From: Thalassospira lucentensis MCCC 1A00383 = DSM 14000
GTDB lineage: Bacteria; Pseudomonadota; Alphaproteobacteria; Rhodospirillales; Thalassospiraceae
Assembly (NCBI RefSeq): GCF_000421265.1
Contig: NZ_ATWN01000010.1
Coordinates: 149,947-213,946, forward strand
Length of the DNA: 64,000 bases
Direction: 5' to 3'
Part shown: positions 52,446 through 61,164 of the stretch, in pieces
How the letters are laid out: each line of letters opens with the position of its first letter
Position numbering within the stretch: position 1 is the stretch's first letter
The notes under the pieces: generated by a model
What the model was told of the DNA's origin: nothing
What the model saw: only the letters and a program-made list of their open reading frames with translations
Databases searched by the model: none
Translations under genes and position numbers: made by a program

Positions 52446-53567
52446 TTAGTTTTTCGCAGGCGGTCGGAATGTGTCGAAATCACCGGGACTATGGCGGGCG
52501 ATGATTTTACCATCGCGATCAGTGATGACAATTTCGACCACAGTTGCGCCATCAAGCGTTGCACGTGCGGACTCGCATGCTTGGCGCGCAATCGTATCTG
52601 CAATATCAACGTTCGCTGCCTGACATTGTTCCAGCACCAGTTTGGCGGTATTCGCCGTTCGGGTGGCGTCCTGCAGCATCGCGTCACCGCCACAGTGCTT
52701 TACGGTCTGTGCCAATCGGTCGAAATCAACCTGTGATCGACTGCTATGAAGGTCGAGATGCCCCTGGGCCAGTTTGACCAGTTTGGCAAATCCCCCACAG
52801 ATGCTGATATGCTCGACCGGATTTTTGCGCAGATATTTCAGCATCCCACCGACAAAATCACCCATATCCAGGATGGCTTCGTCGGGCAGGTCGTAAAAGG
52901 TGCGAATGGCGGCCTCGGACGTTTTGCCCGTGGCACCGGCAACATGGGTGCGGCCCGTGGCACGCGCGACATCAATGCCCCGGTGGATCGAATGGATCCA
53001 TGCCGAGCAGCTGAACGGAATGACGATCCCGGTTGTGCCAAGTACCGACAATCCCCCGACAATGCCAAGGCGCGGGTTCCACGTTTTGGTGGCGATTTCC
53101 TGCCCGCCGGGGATGGAAACTTCGATCTCGACATCGGGTCTTACGTTAAACTGTTCGGCCAGATCGGTAATTTGGGCGATCATCATTTCGCGCGGTTTTG
53201 GATTGATTGCCGGTTCGCCCACGGGTAACGGAAGGCCCGGTTTGGTAATGCGCCCAACCCCGTCACCGGCGTGAAACGTAATGCCGTTGCCTGGTTCTGC
53301 CCGGCGCAGGGTTGCGATGATTTCCGCCCCATGGGTTACATCGGGATCATCACCGGCATCCTTGATCACACTGGCACGGGCCCATCCATCGCCGGTTTCG
53401 GCCTTCACCAAGGCAAAGGACGGTGTTTCACCGCGTGGCAATGTAATGGTGACCGGATTTGGAAACTGACCAGACAACATGGCCTGCCACGCAGCACGGG
53501 TGGCAGCGGTGGCACAGGCCCCCGTTGTCCATCCTTTGCGCAGCGGTCCATCAGGTTTTCTGGCCAT
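52446..53567 (-). CDS. cbiD: Cobalt-precorrin-5B C1-methyltransferase (CbiD)
   Basis: A 373-residue protein of the CbiD family: LRKGWTTGACATAATRAAWQAML, VIKDAGDDPDVTHGAEI, GDGVGRITKPGLPLPVGEPAINPKPREMM, VLGTTGIVIPFSCSAWIHSI and ISICGGFAKLVKLAQGHLDLHSSRSQVDF. CbiD methylates C1 in the cobalt-early pathway, where CobF would act in the oxygen-dependent one. Finding CbiD and not CobF beside cobK supports the cobalt-early route. It is divergent from cobA across 232 bp. Confidence 0.95.
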   Translation of the reverse strand: MARKPDGPLRKGWTTGACATAATRAAWQAMLSGQFPNPVTITLPRGETPSFALVKAETGDGWARASVIKDAGDDPDVTHGAEIIATLRRAEPGNGITFHAGDGVGRITKPGLPLPVGEPAINPKPREMMIAQITDLAEQFNVRPDVEIEVSIPGGQEIATKTWNPRLGIVGGLSVLGTTGIVIPFSCSAWIHSIHRGIDVARATGRTHVAGATGKTSEAAIRTFYDLPDEAILDMGDFVGGMLKYLRKNPVEHISICGGFAKLVKLAQGHLDLHSSRSQVDFDRLAQTVKHCGGDAMLQDATRTANTAKLVLEQCQAANVDIADTIARQACESARATLDGATVVEIVITDRDGKIIARHSPGDFDTFRPPAKN

Positions 53568-53799
53568 CAGTCGGATTTTTTCCTGTTAATCACGTCACCG
53601 TACCCTTTATTGATGGCACGGGCAGCAGATGCTGCGAACAGAATTTTTCTATTAAACATAATTTTTTGTGTTGTATTTAGAATAATACGAATTTCTGACG
53701 GAAATATGTTGGACCTATCGTCTGATTATTGTTTAACATATCTTCTTGATGCGGTCCTGCACAGATGGGGCTGATTGGCTCGAACAAAAGTAATGCGTA

Positions 53800-54663
53800 A
53801 TGACTAAACTTGGTCTTGATTTTCCGGTCTTTGAGCCGGGTTGGGTTTGGCTGGTTGGGGCGGGTCCGGGTGATCCGGGCTTACTGACGCTTCATGCTGT
53901 CAATGCCATGCAACAGGCCGATGTGGTTGTCTATGACGCATTGGTCGATGAGCGGATTCTGAACCTTTTGCGGCCCGACGCGCAGCGTGTTTACGCCGGT
54001 AAGCGCGGCGGACGTCCGTCGTCCAAGCAAACCGACATTTCACTGCAACTTGTTGACTATGCCAAAAAAGATTTGCGTGTCTTGCGCCTTAAGGGCGGCG
54101 ATCCGTTTGTTTTTGGGCGGGGCGGCGAAGAAGGCATGACCCTTGTCGATCATAATGTGCCGTTTCGGGTTGTGCCGGGCATTACCGCCGGGATTGCTGG
54201 TGCGGCCTATGCCGGGATTCCGACCACACACCGCGATTGTAATTCATCGGTGACCTTTGTCACCGGTCATGGATCAAGCGGCGATGTGCCAGATAACATC
54301 AATTGGGCAGCGTTGGCGCAAGGATCGCCGGTGTTGGTGATGTATATGGCAATGAAGCATTTACGCCGGATTTCAGCCGAGCTGATGGCCAATGGCCGTT
54401 CCGGGGATGAGCCGCTTGCGGTGATTAATCAGGCCACTACACCAGCACAGGGTATTTTGATTACCACCCTTGCCACGGCCGCGGACGATGTTGAACGGGT
54501 GGGTGTTGAACCGCCTGCGGTTTGTATCCTTGGTAAAGTGGTTGGCCTGCGTGACCGCCTGAACTGGTTGTCACCGCAAGATGACGTCAAAGAGGTCCGG
54601 ACTGTGCCGTTCGAACAGATTCTTGAGTTAATCTCGACCCCGGCGGATCCGCAAAAAGACTAG
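53800..54663 (+). CDS. cobA: Uroporphyrinogen-III C-methyltransferase (CobA/SUMT)
   Basis: A 287-residue enzyme that makes precorrin-2, the branch point to cobalamin and siroheme, by two SAM methylations. Signatures are VWLVGAGPGDPGLLTLHAVNAMQQADVVVYDALVDERIL, GKRGGRPSSKQTDIS, VLRLKGGDPFVFGRGGEE, VVPGITAGIAGAAYAGIPTTHRD and VTGHGSSGD. It is the free methylase form without a CysG oxidase/ferrochelatase part. The stop codon TAG is formed by the first three bases of the adjacent repeat. Without the insertion the same position would read TAA, so protein length is unchanged. Confidence 0.96.
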   Translation: MTKLGLDFPVFEPGWVWLVGAGPGDPGLLTLHAVNAMQQADVVVYDALVDERILNLLRPDAQRVYAGKRGGRPSSKQTDISLQLVDYAKKDLRVLRLKGGDPFVFGRGGEEGMTLVDHNVPFRVVPGITAGIAGAAYAGIPTTHRDCNSSVTFVTGHGSSGDVPDNINWAALAQGSPVLVMYMAMKHLRRISAELMANGRSGDEPLAVINQATTPAQGILITTLATAADDVERVGVEPPAVCILGKVVGLRDRLNWLSPQDDVKEVRTVPFEQILELISTPADPQKD

Positions 54664-54927
54664 GCTCAGGACCTCTTAATTTGATTGGAATGGCAGACGT
54701 TATATTTGTGAAATCCTAGGAAAAGCCCGCCGCGCGGGCTGGTCTCCCGGACAAGGGGTTTGACGCAGGAGTTTGCAAATATAACGTCTGTCCTTTGGAT
54801 TGACCGGATTTGCACGGGCTACTTTGTCGCAAAACCTTGAAAGATATATATCTTCCTGCAGTTTCGCTCCGCGTATCCGCACAAATCTGGTCAACCATTC
54901 AAACCAAATTAATAGGTCCTGAGCCTA
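54661..54927 (-). mobile_element. MITE-like structured repeat, copy C (subfamily 1)
   Basis: Reverse-oriented, 267 bp, with seven differences from the element at 1990-2256 across the full length and the same TA ends and inverted termini. One arm mismatch exists here: TTGACCAGATTTG against CAAATCCGGTCAA. Arm 2 is perfect. Its first three bases supply the cobA stop codon. It lies between cobA and a co-directional membrane-protein gene, so it is likely transcribed in the 3' end of the cobA message and could fold there. Confidence 0.87.
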
Positions 54928-55032
54928 ATGTATTCAGCCTGCGTCGATTCCCTGTCGCGAATTGATCTATATCCTTGTTGGCTATATCGCTGATTGTCAC
55001 AATCATATCCACCGAATGAACCGAGATGGATC

Positions 55033-55818
55033 ATGGACGAACAGCAAATACTGATCCGCATCCTTGAAAGCGGCTGGGCACAATGTGCGCAAATCCTGCA
55101 AGATGATGGCGGGGTGCTTCTGACGGCCTTGATTGCTGGTCTGGTTGGCAGTGTAACCCATTGTGTCGGCATGTGCGGACCGTTCGTCATCAGCCAGGTC
55201 ACCAGCCGCATGGAACAACTCCCCCTCGAAAAAATGAGTGAGTTTCGCCGCCTGACCGGGGCGGCTTTGGTGCCCTATCAGTTCGGGCGCATCACCACCT
55301 ATGCCGTTCTGGGTGGTTTGGCGGGCTTTTTTGCCGATAGTGTGTCGGTTCTGGTGCAGGTCTGGTGGATTGGTCCGGTCTTGCTGGTACTGGCCGGTGT
55401 GTTCTTCTTGGTGTTCGGGATCATGGGGTTGGTTCCCCATTTGGGCGGGCTGTTGCCCCAAACATCCGGCAAGACTGGCGGGCACTGGTGGAACCATTTA
55501 ATCGGGAGGCACATTCGCCCCCTTTTTGCCGCACCATTTGGGCTGCGGGGGTATCTTCTGGGATTGATGCTGGGGTTTATCCCCTGCGGACTGGTGTATG
55601 GTGCGCTTGTTCTGGCTGCGGCGGCGGGCGGTGTGGCAAGCGGTGCCATGGTGATGGCGATATTTGGTCTTGGCACGGTGCCGATGCTGTTTGTGACCGG
55701 GTTTATTGGCCAGTATGCCGCCGGGCGGTTTCGCGCACTGATGGTGCCTGTTGGACGCGGATTGATGATTGTTAATGCACTTATCCTGTTTGTTCTGGCA
55801 TCACAATCCTTTAGCTAG
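55033..55818 (+). CDS. TauE/SafE-like (COG2836) membrane protein
   Basis: A 261-residue protein with about six membrane segments. The pattern GLVGSVTHCVGMCGPFVIS early and LGFIPCGLVYGALVLAA late is that of the COG2836 sulfite-exporter/UreH-like group, with Cys residues in both repeats that could carry a metal or electrons. It lies 177 bp before an SCO gene in the same direction, and such proteins often occur with copper assembly genes. A role in copper handling for cytochrome oxidase is inferred. The ATG at 55033 was chosen. An in-frame start 39 bases earlier is possible. Confidence 0.75.
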   Translation: MDEQQILIRILESGWAQCAQILQDDGGVLLTALIAGLVGSVTHCVGMCGPFVISQVTSRMEQLPLEKMSEFRRLTGAALVPYQFGRITTYAVLGGLAGFFADSVSVLVQVWWIGPVLLVLAGVFFLVFGIMGLVPHLGGLLPQTSGKTGGHWWNHLIGRHIRPLFAAPFGLRGYLLGLMLGFIPCGLVYGALVLAAAAGGVASGAMVMAIFGLGTVPMLFVTGFIGQYAAGRFRALMVPVGRGLMIVNALILFVLASQSFS

Positions 55819-55995
55819 GCAGATTTCGAACCGCAAATCCCTGAAAACCTGAAGATGTCTGGTCAAGTGTGAGCTGTCGCACAGCTGCGATGCTTGCATG
55901 ATTACAAAGGGCATTTATAGTGCCCGCACAGTTTTGAATGCTTCTCGTGGCCGGGTACGGGCCACAGCAAAAATGCAAGTAAAGAGGTAAGGCGC

Positions 55996-56610
55996 ATGAG
56001 CAAAAAGACGCTTCTGGCTATTCTGGCGATTGCGCTGGTACTCGGCATTGGTTTGACCTATCGCCTGATGATGATGGGATCAGAAACGCAGTCATCTGGT
56101 GCTGCCGCCATTGGTGGGCCGTTTGAGCTGGTCAATCAGAACGGTGATACTGTCACCCAGCAGGATTACGCCGGAAAATATATGCTGATTTACTTCGGCT
56201 ATACGTTCTGCCCTGATGTTTGCCCGACCGAATTACAGGTCATGGGCACGGCATTGGACATGATGCCCGAAGATATTGCCGCCGATGTGACCCCGATCTT
56301 TATTTCAATTGATCCGGAACGCGATACGATTGGCGCGCTTGGGGCCTATGTTCCGCATTTCCATGATCGTATGGTGGGCCTGACCGGTACGGTTGCCCAA
56401 ACGTCCGAGGCGGCAAAGGCCTATCGCATCTATTACGCCAAATCGATCCCGGAAGGCGAACCGGAAGATACCGATTCTTATCTGATGGATCATTCGTCCT
56501 TTGTCTATTTGATGGGGCGCGATGGTGAATTTATTCGCCACTTTAACTACGGCACCGCACCCGAAGATATGGCCAAGGGCATCACCGAAGCGGTCAAAAG
56601 CAACGGGTGA
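55996..56610 (+). CDS. SCO1/SenC family copper chaperone
   Basis: A 204-residue membrane-anchored thioredoxin-fold protein. A single N-terminal helix (LLAILAIALVLGIGLTYRLMM) holds it at the outer face of the inner membrane. The copper-binding CxxxC is in YFGYTFCPDVCPTEL, and the third ligand His is in LMDHSSFVYLMG. The IDPERDT segment is also typical. SCO proteins deliver copper to the CuA site of cytochrome c oxidase. The oxidase genes are not in the window. It follows the TauE/SafE-like gene. Confidence 0.93.
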   Translation: MSKKTLLAILAIALVLGIGLTYRLMMMGSETQSSGAAAIGGPFELVNQNGDTVTQQDYAGKYMLIYFGYTFCPDVCPTELQVMGTALDMMPEDIAADVTPIFISIDPERDTIGALGAYVPHFHDRMVGLTGTVAQTSEAAKAYRIYYAKSIPEGEPEDTDSYLMDHSSFVYLMGRDGEFIRHFNYGTAPEDMAKGITEAVKSNG

Positions 56611-56657
56611 GGCAGATAAGGCGGGGGTTTGTGCGATGAAGGCCGGAGTACTGTTAA

Positions 56658-58016
56658 ATGCATGACAAAACATCCGGCGTTGTGATTGCCGCCCCGTCGT
56701 CAAACAGTGGCAAGACCGTTATTACGCTGGCAGTACTGCGTGCGCTCAAACGTCAAGGGATTGCGGTTGCGGCGGCCAAAACCGGGCCTGATTACATTGA
56801 TCCGGCCTTTCAGGCGGCGGCCTGCGCGACAAGTTGCATCAACCTTGATCCCTGGGCGATGGACCGCGATCAGATCAACACCCTTGTTACCCGTCAGCTT
56901 ACCGCACAGCATGATGAAAATGCGTTTGTGGTGTGCGAAGGGGTGATGGGGCTGTTTGACGGGGCGGCCAATGGTACCGGGTCGACGGCCGATCTGGCTG
57001 CAATGATGAACTGGCCGGTTGTTTTGGTGGTGGACGTGAAGGGGCAATCGGCGTCTGCGGCAGCCCTGATTTCCGGGTTTGCCAAGTTTCGCGATGATAC
57101 CCGCATTGCCGGTGTGATCCTCAACCGAGTTGGCAGTGACCGCCATAGACAGATGATTGTCGATGCCTGTGCCAAATACCTGCCCGATATTCCGATTATC
57201 GGTGCTGTTCGCCGTAGCCCTGATCTGACATTGCCGGAACGTCATCTTGGTCTTGTGCAGGCCGGTGAACACGGAGAACTCGACGCGTTTCTGGACCGGG
57301 CGGCGGATATCATCGCCGCCGACGTTGATCTTGGGGCCTTTCGGCGATTGGTAACACCGTCAGTTTTGGCAAAACCCTATGTTCCGGGGGGCGCGGGTGC
57401 ATCCGCGGACGTTCTCCCCTTGGGGCAACGTATCGCGATTGCGCGCGATATGGCGTTTGCCTTTTCCTATGCTCATCTTCTGGATGGCTGGAAGCTGGCC
57501 GGGGCGGAGCTATCCTTCTTTTCCCCGTTGAACAATGAAGTCCCGGACCCGTCAGCCGACGCGATTTATCTTCCCGGTGGATATCCCGAACTTTTTGCAG
57601 GCCAACTGGCCCGGGCAACGCATTTCAAATCGGCAATGCGCAAGGCCGCCGAAGATAATGTTACGATTTACGGCGAGTGCGGTGGCTATATGGTGCTGGG
57701 TGATCGGCTGATTGACGCTGACGGCCACAGTCACGAGATGCTGGGACTTCTGGCGGTTGAAACCAGTTTTGCCGACCGAAAACTGCATCTGGGCTACCGC
57801 GAGGCGGTTCTGACACAACCGACACCATTTGGCACAGCCGGGACAGTTTTGCGCGGGCATGAGTTCCATTATGCCAGCACGCTTTTGGAAGATGGCACGC
57901 CATTCTGCCGGATGATCAATGCAACGGGTGATGCCCTTGGTCCGGCCGGTTTGGTCCGGGGGACTGTGTTTGGCTCGTTCTTTCATGTCATTTCCGCGCG
58001 CCTGCAAGGGGCTTAG
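56658..58016 (+). CDS. cobB: Cobyrinic acid a,c-diamide synthase (CobB/CbiA)
   Basis: A 452-residue glutamine amidotransferase that amidates the a and c side chains. The synthetase domain has VVIAAPSSNSGKTVITLAVLRALKRQG (P-loop-like) and AKTGPDYIDPAFQAAA. The glutaminase domain has VTIYGECGGYMVLGDRLIDADG with the nucleophile Cys and HEFHYASTLLEDG with the His. It starts 47 bp after the SCO stop. In a cobalt-early pathway the substrate is cobyrinate, and in the late route hydrogenobyrinate, so it cannot by itself settle the route. Confidence 0.95.
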   Translation: MHDKTSGVVIAAPSSNSGKTVITLAVLRALKRQGIAVAAAKTGPDYIDPAFQAAACATSCINLDPWAMDRDQINTLVTRQLTAQHDENAFVVCEGVMGLFDGAANGTGSTADLAAMMNWPVVLVVDVKGQSASAAALISGFAKFRDDTRIAGVILNRVGSDRHRQMIVDACAKYLPDIPIIGAVRRSPDLTLPERHLGLVQAGEHGELDAFLDRAADIIAADVDLGAFRRLVTPSVLAKPYVPGGAGASADVLPLGQRIAIARDMAFAFSYAHLLDGWKLAGAELSFFSPLNNEVPDPSADAIYLPGGYPELFAGQLARATHFKSAMRKAAEDNVTIYGECGGYMVLGDRLIDADGHSHEMLGLLAVETSFADRKLHLGYREAVLTQPTPFGTAGTVLRGHEFHYASTLLEDGTPFCRMINATGDALGPAGLVRGTVFGSFFHVISARLQGA

Positions 58017-58149
58017 GGGGAGGACCCCGTTTTGCGTTTGGGCATTTTCCCTTATTGTCGATCTTGTATGATGTGATAAGCAGCGGCCTTGATGGACGCG
58101 AAGGGTATCCAATATATTGAGTGCCATCTTTGCCGATGTGAGAGAGACA

Positions 58150-58614
58150 ATGACCGATAAAGACATGGCAGCACGGCACAACAAACCGTTTTGGGAAGTT
58201 AAGACACTTGCCGAGATGACCCAGGAAGAATGGGAATCGGTGTGTGATGGGTGTGGTAAATGCTGCCTGCATAAGCTTCAGGACGAGTATGATGATGCCG
58301 TCTATTACACGTCGGTCGCGTGTCGATTGCTTGATTGCGAGTCTTGCCAGTGCAAGGATTACCCCAACCGGACGCAACATGTTCCTGATTGCGTGCAGCT
58401 TTCAAAGGAAAATGTCGACACACTGGGGTGGATGCCGTCGACCTGTGCGTATCGGTTGCTGTCCGAGGGCAAAGGCCTTCCTGATTGGCATCCGTTGGTG
58501 ACCGGGGATCCGAAGTCACCGATCAACGCAGGCATGTCTGTACAGGGCATGTGCATCCCCGAAGAAGAAGCCCATCCGGATCTGACCCGCTATATCGTGA
58601 AATGGCCCGCGTAA
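58150..58614 (+). CDS. YcgN family cysteine-cluster protein (UPF0260)
   Basis: A 154-residue cytoplasmic protein of the UPF0260 family: [72 protein letters not shown] and [15 protein letters not shown]. The regular cysteines (CDGCGKCC and later) probably bind a metal or an Fe-S cluster. The function of the family is unknown. GAGAGAGA lies just before the ATG at 58150, and a longer upstream frame lacks family similarity. Confidence 0.9.
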   Translation: MTDKDMAARHNKPFWEVKTLAEMTQEEWESVCDGCGKCCLHKLQDEYDDAVYYTSVACRLLDCESCQCKDYPNRTQHVPDCVQLSKENVDTLGWMPSTCAYRLLSEGKGLPDWHPLVTGDPKSPINAGMSVQGMCIPEEEAHPDLTRYIVKWPA

Positions 58615-59365
58615 GGTTCCAGTTTCTACTGTCGCTTGGCGACTGACAAAACATCATCAAGATGTTTGGAGCGCGATCATCACAATTCTGTTCTGTTGAG
58701 CGACTCCCGTAGATTATTATCGTTCTGGCACGGTAAAACCGTCCGTGACATCTGTGTTTTCTGTTACTTCCACAATGTTCAAACATCATATTCTGCAAAT
58801 GATGGGTCTTTCCCACGTATCGTAGGACTTCTAATAAGCATTTGGATACGTTCTGAAAGCACCAACAGATGTGAAAACGATTCCGATGATGAAGGCCGAA
58901 TTTCACCATCTGGCAGGTCAGACCCGCGCAATTCCCGGTTGATCTATTCAAAAGTATATGCTTACTTCCCTGATCAATTGCTCTGGGAATGGGTGATTGA
59001 CAAAATTTGATCCGAATTATTCTTTTCGTCGTATCTTATGGTGAAGAGAAAATAACGGTGCGGTGTAGGGCCCCTAACTGGGCAATTTTTCTACATTGGC
59101 TTGTGACGGAAATTTTTGGCAGGTCTTTGAATTAAAGTGCAAATTTTTTGCGCCCTTGATGTTGGCAGCACAAAAAATGCTTTGAGGTCTGGACAAAACG
59201 ATCTGTCGTCGAGTGCAAAATTTCTCCCAAAAATAGGCCATGGTTATGTTGCCTGGTTCTGAGTTCGTGGAATTAATTCCGCGAATTTTTTGGTTGCGGC
59301 AATGGATCTTGGTGGTGATAATTTTACCGCATCCCTCAAAAGGATAGGTAAGTATATAGGTGCGC
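58615..59365. other. Long AT-rich intergenic region without recognised genes
   Basis: These 751 bp hold only short open frames with no domain character. Visible elements are a small dyad GTCGC/GCGAC just after the ycgN stop (around 58632), several A/T runs between 59090 and 59240, and the 12-base palindrome GGAATTAATTCC at 59269-59280. The base composition is more AT-rich than the flanking genes. It may contain a decayed gene or promoters for the chemoreceptor. Confidence 0.4.
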
Positions 59366-60886
59366 ATGATCGCGCAATTTCGAAAGGTTTTAAGAGTGGT
59401 ACTTGGTTTTTTAAACAGCGGTAAACATGCGCAGGCAGAAGAACAGGTTGCTGCAGCACTGAGCCGGTCGATGGCGCGTATTGAATTTGACATGAATGGT
59501 CAAATTCTGACTGCGAACGATAATTTCCAGAAAGTCATGGGATATGGACTTGATGAAATTGTTGGTAAGCATCATTCGATGTTTGTGCCCGAAGAAATCA
59601 CCAATACGGCTGAGTACAAGTCGTTCTGGAAGAGGCTCGGCAGCGGTGAATTTTTAAGCGGTGCCTTCCCGCGCAAGCGCAAAAATGGTCAGTTGCTTTG
59701 GCTGGAATCGACATACAATCCGGTGTTTGACGGCAAGGGTAAGTTGATCAAGGTCGTCAAGTTTGCCAGCGACATTACCGAACGTCGTAATGAACGTGCG
59801 CTTTTGCAAAGTGTGTTTGAGGCGATCAGTTCGTCGCAGGCGGTGATTGAGTTCGATCTGGACGGCAATATCCTGAATGCTAACGAAAACTTTCTGTCGG
59901 TGATGGGCTACAGCCTTGATGAGATCAAAGGCAAGCATCACAGCATGTTTGTGCCCAAGGAATCTCGGAACACATCGGAATACCGATCATTCTGGCAGAA
60001 CCTTAATCAAGGCAAGTTTCAGGCTGGTCAGTTCAATCGTATGGGTAAGGGCGGCAAGGAAATCTGGATTGAGGCGACCTACAACCCGGTGCTTGATGCG
60101 GTCGGCAACCCGATCAAGGTAATCAAGTTTGCGACTGATATTACCGAACAGACCAAATTGCTTTTGAACCTTAAGCAAATGATCGACGGAAACTTTGCCG
60201 AGATTGACGGTAATATCAACGACCTTAATCAGCGCACTGTTCAAAGCGTTGATGTCTCGAACAATACCATGGACATCACCCAGGCGGTGGCGGCGAGTGC
60301 GGAGCAACTTGCCGCATCGATTTCGGAAATCTCGCGCAGCATGACGCAGTCGCAAAGTGAAACCGAACGGGCATTCGATCAGACCGAAACCGCAAATGAA
60401 ATGACCGAGCGCATGTCAAATGTGGTCGATCAAATGGGCAGCATCGTCGAAGTCATCCGCAATATTGCTGGTCAGATTAACCTTCTGGCGCTCAACGCGA
60501 CGATTGAAAGTGCGCGTGCAGGCGAGGCAGGTAAAGGGTTTGCCGTGGTGGCCAACGAGGTCAAGAACCTTGCCAATCAGGCCGCACGTGCGACCGAGGA
60601 CATTTCACAGGAAATTTCCGGTATCCAGTCGATTTCAGCCGAGGTTGCCGGTGCTCTTCGGACCATTCGTAGTTCGGTCGAAACCGTGCGCAACGATGTG
60701 ACCAATATTTCCTCGGCAGTGGCCGAACAAACGACTGTGACCGACGGGGTAAGTGCGAACATGCGCGATATGGCCAGCACGGTCGAAGACCTGTCACGCA
60801 ACCTCGAATCCATCCGGTTGACCAGCGATGCCGTGGCATCATCGGTCAACAAAACCCGTGAGGCTGCAGAAGTCCTTGCACGGTGA
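59366..60886 (+). CDS. Soluble PAS-PAS methyl-accepting chemotaxis-type receptor 1
   Basis: A 506-residue cytoplasmic receptor with no membrane segment. Two tandem PAS domains (residues about 25-140 and 150-270) share IEFDxxGxILxANxNFxxVMGYxLDEIxGKHHSMF and [31 protein letters not shown] endings. The C-terminal MCP signalling domain has the hairpin tip [33 protein letters not shown] that binds CheA/CheW. The plan is that of BdlA-like proteins, which sense redox or energy state and can alter biofilm dispersal. A second receptor of the same plan follows 278 bp downstream. ATG 59366 is used, and a GTG at 59360 is also in frame. Confidence 0.9.
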   Translation: MIAQFRKVLRVVLGFLNSGKHAQAEEQVAAALSRSMARIEFDMNGQILTANDNFQKVMGYGLDEIVGKHHSMFVPEEITNTAEYKSFWKRLGSGEFLSGAFPRKRKNGQLLWLESTYNPVFDGKGKLIKVVKFASDITERRNERALLQSVFEAISSSQAVIEFDLDGNILNANENFLSVMGYSLDEIKGKHHSMFVPKESRNTSEYRSFWQNLNQGKFQAGQFNRMGKGGKEIWIEATYNPVLDAVGNPIKVIKFATDITEQTKLLLNLKQMIDGNFAEIDGNINDLNQRTVQSVDVSNNTMDITQAVAASAEQLAASISEISRSMTQSQSETERAFDQTETANEMTERMSNVVDQMGSIVEVIRNIAGQINLLALNATIESARAGEAGKGFAVVANEVKNLANQAARATEDISQEISGIQSISAEVAGALRTIRSSVETVRNDVTNISSAVAEQTTVTDGVSANMRDMASTVEDLSRNLESIRLTSDAVASSVNKTREAAEVLAR

Positions 60887-60906
60887 TCGTGTAAGGCATT
60901 GTGCCT

Positions 60907-60930
60907 GAAAAATGTGACATTGATCACATT
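60907..60930. promoter_or_regulatory. CRP-like operator upstream of the second receptor
   Basis: TGTGACATTGATCACA (60913-60928) has the TGTGA-N6-TCACA spacing of CRP sites. The dyad extends to AATGTGA / TCACATT. It lies 236 bp upstream of the second receptor gene and just after the end of the first. A CRP/FNR-family regulator could link receptor expression to carbon or energy status. Confidence 0.6.
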
Positions 60931-61164
60931 GAGTGGATTTGACCAGATTCGCGAAAAAATAGAATTTAGAACCCTCTAAGCGATTTAGTTGCTTTTGTGT
61001 CGCGGTTCACACGGAAGCTGAACTCTGAATTCAGTTGAAACAACCATTGGTATATTTTATCCTAGTCTAAGGTATAGTTTTAATGGGTCAGATGATCGCC
61101 TCGTTACGGTAGGTGCTTCAAGTCAGAATCCATAATGATGAACAAGTTCGGAGGGTAAATTACT

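Noticed and set aside
58523..59010. Open frames on both strands in the 58615-59365 spacer
   Set aside because: No recognisable family, composition differs from neighbouring genes, and there are no convincing ribosome sites.
59140..59180. Possible sigma-54 promoter before receptor 1 (TTGGCAGC...ATGC)
   Set aside because: The spacing between the GG and GC elements is three bases too long for sigma-54.
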